From Clostridia bacterium (GTDB lineage Bacteria; Bacillota_A; Clostridia; Christensenellales; Aristaeellaceae), in contig JAFUDW010000066.1 of assembly GCA_017464225.1 (NCBI GenBank), positions 1-17,305 on the forward strand: DNA of 17,305 nucleotides, read 5' to 3'. This document shows positions 1-6,200 of this stretch, piece by piece (position 1 is the stretch's first letter; each line of letters starts with the position of its first letter). Under the pieces are notes generated by a model, which was not told the DNA's origin, did not search any database, and was given only the letters and a program-made list of their open reading frames with translations. The translations under genes and the position numbers were made by a program.

Positions 1-410
1 GCAGGGGCTGGCTTTTCGGCCTTGGGCGCTTCAGGCGCAGGCGCGGGCACAGGCTCAGCGGCAGGCTTTTCGGCCTTGGGCGCTTCGGGCGCGGGCGCAG
101 GCGCTTCAACCTTGGGCGTCTCAACAGGCTCTGGCTTTTTCTTTTCTTCCTTTTCGGGGGCGGGGGCAAGCTCCTGAACAGGTTCCTGCACGCTCTCCTC
201 GTCGTCGGGCATCGTCCATGCCTTGGTATGCTGTTCGGCTTGCAGGCGCTTTTGGGCCTCTTCCTCCTCGCGCAGCATCTGGGTACGCTGACGCTGCAGC
301 TGCTGGAACAGCTGCTCGGCGCTGCGGCGGATCCGTGCGGATTCCTCCAGAATCGCGTTTGCCTTCTGATTGAGTTCTTTGGTGGCTTCCTTCAGCTTAA
401 CCTTCGTCAT
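1..410 (-). CDS. infB: Translation initiation factor IF-2, N-terminal part (partial)
   Basis: The first 136 codons of a reading frame that runs off the left edge of the window. IF-2 is the GTPase that brings initiator tRNA to the 30S subunit. None of the GTPase core is visible, so the call rests on position (last in rimP-nusA-ylxR-ylxQ-infB, a conserved order) and on the composition typical of IF-2 N-terminal regions. It begins MTKVKLKEATKELNQ, continues as a Gln/Glu/Arg-rich, probably coiled-coil stretch (about residues 15-62), and then becomes a Pro/Ala/Glu/Lys linker with an 18-residue repeat. The ATG at 408-410 is preceded by GGGGGT about 10 bases upstream, an acceptable ribosome binding site. 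Its first four bases (ATGA) overlap the stop of a possible 21-codon ORF that fills the gap from ylxQ. The identity would be confirmed by the GTP-binding motifs beyond the window. Confidence 0.85.
   Translation of the reverse strand, partial: MTKVKLKEATKELNQKANAILEESARIRRSAEQLFQQLQRQRTQMLREEEEAQKRLQAEQHTKAWTMPDDEESVQEPVQELAPAPEKEEKKKPEPVETPKVEAPAPAPEAPKAEKPAAEPVPAPAPEAPKAEKPAP
10..86 (-). repeat. 54-bp direct repeat in the IF-2 linker
   Basis: The same 23 bases occur at 10-32 and 64-86, a period of 54 bases (18 codons). On the coding strand they encode PAPEAPKAEKPA twice within the Pro/Ala-rich linker of infB. The repeat is in frame and expands a low-complexity, probably disordered segment. 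Further copies may lie beyond the left edge. Such expansions are common in IF-2 linkers and usually vary in length between strains. Confidence 0.8.
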
Positions 411-472
411 TCGACGCTTGCACCCCCGGATTTTGATACTTGACTTTCTTTATCGTAATGTAAAAAGCTCAT
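407..472 (-). other. Possible 21-codon ORF bridging ylxQ and infB
   Basis: An ATG at 470-472 overlaps the TGA of ylxQ (ATGA). The frame runs 21 codons (MSFLHYDKESQVSKSGGASVE) to a TGA at 407-409 that overlaps the ATG of infB (ATGA). The 58-base gap between the two annotated genes is thus spanned exactly by an open frame with stop/start overlaps at both ends. A weak GGGAG lies about 10 bases before the ATG. The codons in its first half are AT-rich, unlike the neighbouring genes, which fits ordinary intergenic DNA. It may act only to couple translation, or be a coincidence. I recognise no protein family. Confidence 0.2.
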
Positions 473-777
473 TGGCTTTGCTCTCCCAGCGCCTTGATCC
501 TGTCCGCGAAGCCCGCGTCCAGCACAGCGGCTGTCATGCGGCCTTCCCTGCCGCAGGCATCCTGGAGGAGTCCTTTGGGCAAAAGCAGATACGGCACATG
601 GTAATATATGCAGCTGTCGGTGATTTTCTTCACCGTGTTTGGCGCGGCTTCGCCGTCGATCAGCGCAAGGCGGCAAGACCCGTTCCTGATCGCTTTCTCC
701 GCCTGATCCGCTCCGCTCCGCAGCTTTCCGGCCCGCTGGCAAAGCCCCAGCAGCCCGCGCAGGCGGGTTTCATCCAT
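469..777 (-). CDS. ylxQ: L7Ae/YlxQ-family RNA-binding protein
   Basis: A 102-residue protein of the L7Ae/L30e/Gadd45 family, whose members bind kink-turn RNA. The bacterial YlxQ branch is a ribosome- or RNA-associated protein of poorly defined role. The sequence opens MDETRLRGLLGLCQRAGKL and contains SGADQAEKAIRNGSCRLALI, matching the family's Gly-rich first helix and the strand that follows. Length is normal for the family. The ATG at 775-777 overlaps the end of ylxR by 8 bases, so the two are probably translationally coupled. The position between ylxR and infB is the conserved Firmicutes arrangement and is the strongest support for the name. Confidence 0.9.
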   Translation of the reverse strand: MDETRLRGLLGLCQRAGKLRSGADQAEKAIRNGSCRLALIDGEAAPNTVKKITDSCIYYHVPYLLLPKGLLQDACGREGRMTAAVLDAGFADRIKALGEQSQ

Positions 778-1066
778 CGGTCTGCTCCTCCGCCACAGCG
801 GGCAGATCAGCGATCTGCGCCATCAGGCTGTCTCGCACCTCGTCGGATATGGCTGCGGAAAAAGCGCGCTCCAGCTGCTTTTTCCTGACGGCCAGGCTCA
901 GACATTCAGCGCTGCGGCACACGTAAGCGCCGCGGCCCGGCTTGCGGCCCGTCAGGTCAAAGGAAATATCGCCCTCAGGGCTGCGCACCACGCGCAAAAG
1001 CTCGCGCTTGGGCTTCATTTCGCGGCATCCCACGCACATGCGCATGGGGATCTTTCTCTGCTTCAT
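770..1066 (-). CDS. ylxR: YlxR/RnpM family RNA-binding protein (DUF448)
   Basis: A 98-residue protein of the YlxR family. The Bacillus subtilis homologue (RnpM) binds RNase P RNA and modulates RNase P activity, and YlxR has also been linked to expression control. The N-terminal MRMCVGC motif (Cys11, Cys14), the GRGAY motif near residue 45 and a second Cys pair (Cys50, Cys55) are family hallmarks. The C-terminal half is helical and basic (AVRKKQLERAF). It starts 14 bases after the nusA stop, with a purine-rich but weak ribosome binding site (GGAAAGAAG), and overlaps ylxQ by 8 bases. The length is typical. Confidence 0.93.
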   Translation of the reverse strand: MKQRKIPMRMCVGCREMKPKRELLRVVRSPEGDISFDLTGRKPGRGAYVCRSAECLSLAVRKKQLERAFSAAISDEVRDSLMAQIADLPAVAEEQTDG

Positions 1067-1080
1067 CGGTCTTCTTTCCG

Positions 1081-2265
1081 TCAGCCTTCGTAGCCGTCGT
1101 CCTGTCCGTAGTAGGCATCCATGCCCAGATCATCCTCCGGCAGATCGCCCATGGCTTCCTCGGCGGAGGACATGCCCTGCGCGGCCAGGCTCTCCTGGAA
1201 CTGGGTTTCAGACTTGATATCGATCTTCCAGCCGGTGAGCTTGGCGGCCAGACGGGCGTTCTGCCCCTCCTTGCCGATGGCCAGGGAAAGCTGGCTGTCG
1301 GGCACCACCACGCGGCAGATCTTTTCAGCTTCGGAAATAAACACGCTGACCACGTGCGCCGGATTCAGGGCGTTGGCCACAAATTCCGCGGGATCGGGCG
1401 ACCACTTGATGATATCGATCTTTTCGTTGCGCAGCTCGGCGATGACCTTTTCCACGCGGCTGCCCCGGGGACCCACGCAGGCGCCCACGGGATCGATCAT
1501 GACCTCGTTGGAGTAAACGGCCATCTTGGTGCGGCTTCCGGCCTCGCGGGCGATGGATTTGATCTGCACGATGCCGCTGGCGATCTCAGGCACTTCCATT
1601 TCAAACAGGCGCTTGACCAGGCCGGGATGAATACGGCTCACATAAACCTGCGGCACACGCTGAACGTCGCCGCGGTTGCGGTGCACCTGCAAAACGTAAA
1701 CCTTGATATGATCGCCCTCCCGGTATTCCTCGCCGGGCATGTATTCGCTCTCCTCCATGACGCCTTCGGTGAGGCCCAGCTCAACATACACGCAGTGCTG
1801 ATCCACGCGCTGCACGATGGCGGTGAGGATCTCGTTTTCCTTCTCCACGTATTCATCGTAGATCTTGCCGCGCTCGGCCTCCCGGATGCGCTGCACGATG
1901 ACCTGCTTGGCGGTCTGGGCAGCCACGCGTCCGAAATCATCAGGCGTCACATCGATTTCCACGATATCGTCCAGCTGAAAATCGGGGCGGATGGCGCGGG
2001 CGTCCTCCAGTGAAATCTGGATATTATCGTCCTCCACTTCCTCCACCACCACCTTGCGGGCGATGACCTGCACGGGCTTTTTACGGGCGATGACCACGCT
2101 CAGGTTCATGGGCGCGCCGGCGTGCTGCTTCCCGCTTTTGCGGAAAGCGGCCTTGCAGGCTTCCTCCACGGTGGAAATCAGCATTTCCTCGCTGATATCG
2201 CGTTCGCGCGCCAGAGCGCTGATGGCTTCCACGATATCCGGGCGGTTATTTGCAGCGTTTGCCAT
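1081..2265 (-). CDS. nusA: Transcription termination/antitermination factor NusA
   Basis: A 394-residue NusA, which binds RNA polymerase and nascent RNA and affects pausing, termination and antitermination. The order of domains is visible: an N-terminal RNA polymerase-binding domain (about 1-130), an S1 domain (about 145-210, including VQRVDQHCVYVELG), KH1 with VGPRGSR (about 264-270) and KH2 with AIGKEGQNARLAAKL (about 329-343). The acidic tail after residue 350 is short and lacks the proteobacterial AR repeats, as in Firmicutes. One small oddity is QRVPQVYVSR, where RGPQ is commoner before the VYVSR segment. It starts 23 bases after rimP. The best GGA-type site (AAAGGATG) lies about 12 bases before the ATG, a little far. 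Confidence 0.97.
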   Translation of the reverse strand: MANAANNRPDIVEAISALARERDISEEMLISTVEEACKAAFRKSGKQHAGAPMNLSVVIARKKPVQVIARKVVVEEVEDDNIQISLEDARAIRPDFQLDDIVEIDVTPDDFGRVAAQTAKQVIVQRIREAERGKIYDEYVEKENEILTAIVQRVDQHCVYVELGLTEGVMEESEYMPGEEYREGDHIKVYVLQVHRNRGDVQRVPQVYVSRIHPGLVKRLFEMEVPEIASGIVQIKSIAREAGSRTKMAVYSNEVMIDPVGACVGPRGSRVEKVIAELRNEKIDIIKWSPDPAEFVANALNPAHVVSVFISEAEKICRVVVPDSQLSLAIGKEGQNARLAAKLTGWKIDIKSETQFQESLAAQGMSSAEEAMGDLPEDDLGMDAYYGQDDGYEG

Positions 2266-2288
2266 AATCAGAATTCATCCTTTCCGGA

Positions 2289-2771
2289 TCAGGAAAGATC
2301 CGCGTTTTCTACTTCGTCCATATCGATGGTGCAGCGCGCCACCGCAATTTCTTTTTTCAAAAAGGTGCGCTCGGTCTCGCCGATCCTGATCGTAATATCC
2401 CCATCCTGCCAGCCGGTGAACAGGCCGCAGAATGCCTTCTGCCCATCAACGGGCTTATAGAGCCGCACTTCGATCTCCGAGCCCAGACAGCGGTCGGCAT
2501 CCCGCTGGTTTTTGATGGGGCGGTCGACGCCCGGAGAGCAAACCTCCATGAAGTCGTAATCGAAGCGCTCCAGCCCGGGCTGCAGCGCGCGGTGAAACGC
2601 CTCGCAGTCATCCAGGGTGATGCCGCCCTCCTTGTCCAGGTAAAAGCGCAGGTACATGCCCGTGTTTTCCTTTTCAAAGGCGGCTTCGATCAGCTCATAC
2701 CCCATCTGGTCGGCCAGCTTTTCGGCAAGGGCGGTGATCTCCGCAATGGGGGAACCGGCTTTTTTCGGCAT
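2289..2771 (-). CDS. rimP: Ribosome maturation factor RimP
   Basis: A 160-residue RimP (YlxS/YhbC family), needed for assembly of the 30S subunit. The family motif appears as MEVCSPGVDRPI (residues 75-86), within the N-terminal domain. The C-terminal half is SH3-like (GDITIRIGETERTFLKKEIA). The ATG at 2769-2771 follows an excellent site, AAGGAGAG at 2775-2782, about 3-6 bases away. It is the first gene of the rimP-nusA-ylxR-ylxQ-infB operon and is preceded by its own promoter and a long structured leader, so control of the whole translation/transcription-factor operon probably acts here. Confidence 0.95.
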   Translation of the reverse strand: MPKKAGSPIAEITALAEKLADQMGYELIEAAFEKENTGMYLRFYLDKEGGITLDDCEAFHRALQPGLERFDYDFMEVCSPGVDRPIKNQRDADRCLGSEIEVRLYKPVDGQKAFCGLFTGWQDGDITIRIGETERTFLKKEIAVARCTIDMDEVENADLS

Positions 2772-2790
2772 AAACTCTCCTTAACAAGCG

Positions 2791-2885
2791 CAAAGAGCGG
2801 GCATAGGCAGTCCGAGGGTTCCAAAGCGTCCGCACAGAAAGAGGCTGTGCATCGGCTTCTCCCTCAAGCTGCTTCCCACTCTTCG
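2791..2885 (-). promoter_or_regulatory. Structured 5' leader of the rimP operon (candidate cis-regulatory RNA)
   Basis: The RNA from the predicted start (about 2929) to rimP can fold as one long imperfect hairpin. Helices, by plus coordinates: 2875-2885 with 2791-2801 (11 bp, two G-U); 2869-2872 with 2807-2810 (4 bp); a single C-A mismatch, then 2861-2867 with 2812-2818 (7 bp, two G-U); 2855-2859 with 2823-2827 (5 bp, one G-U); and 2845-2850 with 2832-2837 (6 bp) closing a 7-base loop. The outer helix ends 8 bases before the rimP ribosome binding site. No U-run follows, so it does not look like a terminator. I recognise no known riboswitch. Leader-based control of RimP/NusA or processing by a double-strand-specific RNase are possibilities. 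The fold was found by hand. Confidence 0.5.
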
Positions 2886-2935
2886 TTAAACCCTTCTTTC
2901 CTGAAAAAGACATGTTGTAAACGGAATACTGGGTT

Positions 2936-2964
2936 AGTATACCACAGACTTCCCCGGAATACAA
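2936..2964 (-). promoter_or_regulatory. Sigma-A-type promoter of the rimP-nusA-infB operon
   Basis: Reading the minus strand, TTGTAT (2959-2964) and TATACT (2936-2941) are separated by 17 bases, and TG precedes the -10 box by one base (extended -10). Transcription would start near 2929, leaving a leader of about 158 bases before the rimP ATG. It lies in the 270-base gap between copZ and rimP, where an operon promoter is expected. Confidence 0.75.
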
Positions 2965-3004
2965 GGGTTTTTTGGAGGTTTTGGCTCTTTTCGCCTTTTG
3001 TCAG

Positions 3005-3039
3005 GCCGAAAATGCCCCGCAAGCGGCGCAGAAATCGGC
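3005..3039 (-). terminator. Hairpin directly after copZ, without a U-tract
   Basis: Two bases after the copZ stop codon the transcript can form a hairpin: outer arms 3035-3039 with 3005-3009 (5 bp), an internal loop of As and Us, and inner arms 3024-3030 with 3013-3019 (7 positions, one mismatch) around a 4-base loop. The sequence that follows on the coding strand is A-rich rather than U-rich, so it is a poor intrinsic terminator. It may protect the 3' end or be a partial or Rho-assisted terminator. Confidence 0.35.
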
Positions 3040-3041
3040 TG

Positions 3042-3239
3042 TTACGCCTTTTGCGCCGAAACGAAGGTATATCCCGCGTCCTCCACGGCCTTTGTGAGCG
3101 CCGCTTCGTCAGCGCCGTCCGGCACCTGGGCGCATTTGTTTTCCAGATCGATCTCGGCCTTTACGCCGATGGCCTCCAGCGCTTTCTTCACCCGTCCGGC
3201 ACAATGCATGCACATCATTCCGTCAATCATGACCTTCAT
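3042..3239 (-). CDS. CopZ-like heavy-metal-associated (HMA) domain protein
   Basis: A 65-residue, single-domain cytosolic metal-binding protein of the CopZ/Atx1 type. The metal site is GMMCMHCAGRV, with Cys10 and Cys13 as the CxxC pair. The rest fits the ferredoxin-like fold (KKALEAIGVKAEIDL, then DAGYTFVSA). Family members carry Cu(I) and pass it to P-type ATPases or sensors. No CopA ATPase or CsoR/CopY regulator is in this window, so the metal and partner are not shown. It sits between polC and rimP, which are adjacent in many Firmicutes. A GGAGG site lies 7-8 bases before the ATG. It has its own strong promoter overlapping the end of polC. Confidence 0.88.
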   Translation of the reverse strand: MKVMIDGMMCMHCAGRVKKALEAIGVKAEIDLENKCAQVPDGADEAALTKAVEDAGYTFVSAQKA

Positions 3240-3269
3240 AGAAGCATCCTCCTTTATATGATACTATTT

Positions 3270-3299
3270 ATTATAGCATTGTCTGTCAGCCCATGTCAA
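3270..3299 (-). promoter_or_regulatory. Consensus sigma-A promoter of the copZ-like gene, inside the polC end
   Basis: On the minus strand TTGACA (3294-3299) and TATAAT (3270-3275) both match the consensus exactly, with an 18-base spacer and an extended -10 TG. The -35 box is formed by the last sense codons of polC (Phe-Asp-Met) and the spacer contains the polC stop. Predicted start is near 3263, about 24 bases before the ATG. I see no clear CsoR- or CopY-type operator. Confidence 0.85.
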
Positions 3300-6200
3300 A
3301 GCCCATCATTTCCAGCATAGAAACCTGGTTGGTATCCTTGAGCCCCTCCAGCGCTCCGGCGGAGCGCAGCATTTCGATAACGGCGCTGGACACCTTGCCC
3401 CGGTTGCGCAGATCCTCAATGGACAGGAAGGGCTGGCTGCGGGCTTCCACAAGGCCCTGAGCCGCCGCTTCGCCCAAGCCGCCGATCGCGGTGAAGGGCA
3501 CGCGCAGGCAGCCGTCCTCCATCACAAAGTCCTTCACGTCGCTCCTGTACAGGTCGGGCGGCAGAAATTTGAAGCCGCGCATATAGAATTCCAGTACCAT
3601 CTCCAGGGCGTTCTGGGTATCTTTATCCTTGGCGGTGGCCTTTTCCATGCTGTCCAGTTCCTTGATGCGGGCGCGGACGATATCGGGCGTGGTGATCATG
3701 GTGGCAGCGTCAAATCCTGTGGCGCGGATGGTAAAATAGGCGGCGTAATACGCCAAAGGCATATGGACTTTGAACCATGCCACGCGCAGCGCCATGGTCA
3801 CGTAAGCCACTGCATGGCCTTTGGGGAACATATATTTGATTTTTTTGCAGCTGTCCACAAACCATTGCGGCACGTTGGCCTTGGCCATGGCCTCTTCCAT
3901 TTCGGGTTTCAGACCTCTGCCCTTGCGCACGCTCTCCATGGTATCGAAGCTCATTTTGCTGTCCACGCCCTTGGAGATCAGATAATTCATGATATCGTCG
4001 CGGCAGCAAATGCACTCCTTCAGCGTAGCCGTGCCGCTGTTGATCAGATCTTTGGCGTTGCCCAGCCACACGTCGGTGCCGTGGGAAAGGCCGGAGATGC
4101 GGATCAGCTCCTCCATGGTGCTGGGTTTCGTATCATCCAGCATGCCGCGCACAAAGGCCGTGCCAAATTCCGGAATGCCCAGCGTGCCCGTGGTGCAGTT
4201 GATATCCTCTTCGGTGACGCCCAGGGCCTTGGGCGACTGGAAGATGGACATGACCTCCTTATCATCCAGCGGGATCTCCTTATAATCCACGCCGGTGATG
4301 CGCTCCAGCATATGCATCATGGTGGGATCGTCGTGGCCCAGGATATCCAATTTGACCAGGATATCGTGCATGGAGTTGAAATCGTAATGGGTGGTGATGA
4401 TGCTGCTGTTTTCATCGTCCGCCGGATGCTGCACAGCAGTGAACTGACAGATATCGTAAGCGCGGGGAAGCACCACCATGCCGCCAGGATGCTGGCCCGT
4501 AGTGCGCTTAACCCCCACACAACCTGCCACAAGGCGGTCTTTTTCGGCTTCCGTCGCCACTATGCCCCGTTTTTCCAGATACTTCATCACGAAGCCGTAA
4601 GCCGTTTTATCAGCCAGTGTGCCGATGGTGCCCGCGCGGAATACATAGCCTGTGCCAAACAGCTCCTCCACGTAGGCGCGGGCCTGGGGCTGATATTCAC
4701 CGGAGAAGTTCAGGTCGATATCGGGCACCTTATCACCCTTGAAGCCCAGAAAAACCTCAAAGGGGATATCAAAGCCGTCCTTGGTCAAGGGCCTGCCGCA
4801 GATGGGACAATCCCGGTTGGGCAGGTCAACGCCCATGGTATAGCCCTCCGGGATATCGAACCAGGCCTGCCGGCAGTGCTTGCAGCGATAGTGCGGCGGC
4901 AGTGCGTTGACCTCCGTGATGCCGCACATGGTGGCCACAAGCGACGAGCCCACCGAGCCGCGGCTGCCTACCAGATAGCCATCGGCATTGGATTTTTTCA
5001 CCAGCTTGCTTGCAATATCATACAGCGTGGCATAGCCATAGCCGATGATCGAGTTCAACTCCTTATCCAGGCGCTTCTGCACCACATCGGGCAGCACGTC
5101 GCCATACATCTGATGGCTGGTCTCCTCCACCATGCGCTTGATATCGTCCGGCGCGTAATCCCACACCGGGGAGAAGGTGGTTTTGCCTTCGGGATGCTTG
5201 GGGAACAGCGTGATATCCCCCACGCGCTCCATGATCTTCCGGGGATTGTCGATCACCACCTCATGGGCTTTTTCCGGGCCCAGATAGCTGAATTCCTCCA
5301 GCATTTCATCGGTGGTTTTCAGGTACAGGGGCGGCTGCTCATCGCAATCGCTGTATCCCAGGCCGTCCTGCAGTATGGCGCGGAACACGGCGTCCTGGGG
5401 GTCCAGGAAGTGCACGTCGCCCGTGGCCACCACAGGGATGCCCAGCTTTTCGCCCAGCCGCACGATCACGCGGTTGAGCTCCCGCAGCTCCTCCTCGTCC
5501 TTCACCCGGCCCTCCCGGATCAAAAAGGCATTGTTGCCGATGGGCTGGATCTCCAGATAATCATAAAATCTGGCGATGCGGCTGAGCTTCTTTTCGTCGG
5601 CGCCCTCCAGCACGGCACGGTACAGTTCGCCCGCTTCGCAGGCGCTTCCCACCAGGATCCCCTCCCGGTATTTCTGGATATTGGCCCGGGGCATATGGGG
5701 ACGGCGTTTGAAATATTTGAGGTGGCCGTCGCTGACCAGATGATTGATATTCCAGAGTCCCTGCTGGGTTGCTGCCAAGAGCACGATATGGAAGCTGCTG
5801 CCCAGGGTATAGCCGCTGGCCACGTCGTTGATCTTGTCCAGATCATCCGCGCCTTTCTTCGCCACCTCGTCCAGCATCTGCCGGAGGCAGTGAGCCGTAG
5901 CGGTGGCGTCGTGCACGGCGCGGTGGGCGTTTTTGAGCGAAACGCCAAGCCGTTTGCACAATACGCCCAGGCGATGGGACTTCATATCCGGATAGAGCTT
6001 TCGGGCAAAGGTCAGGGTATCGATGACCGTCCATTCCCGCTGAATGCCCTGCCGTTTCAGTTCGCTTTGCAGGATATTGTAGTCAAAATCGGCGTTATGG
6101 GCGGCGATGGGACAGTCGCCGATGAATTCCAGCAGCTTTGGCAAAGCTTCGGTGATGGGCGGCTGATCGCGCAGCATCTGATCGGTGATGCCGGTAATTT

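Noticed and set aside
411..468. A separate promoter for infB in the AT-rich ylxQ-infB gap
   Set aside because: The only candidate boxes (TTTACA and TATCAA) are 20 bases apart and the -10 is poor, so there is no convincing promoter.
2772..2935. A tRNA-fMet (metY-like) gene ahead of rimP, as in E. coli
   Set aside because: The region forms one long hairpin, not a cloverleaf; no T-loop GTTCRA motif or CCA end is seen.
2695..2964. Open frame in the rimP leader overlapping the start of rimP (ATG at 2911-2913 also possible)
   Set aside because: The first ATG lies upstream of the predicted transcription start, the second has no ribosome binding site, and the frame overlaps rimP by about 77 bases in another register. 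The same bases are better explained by RNA pairing.
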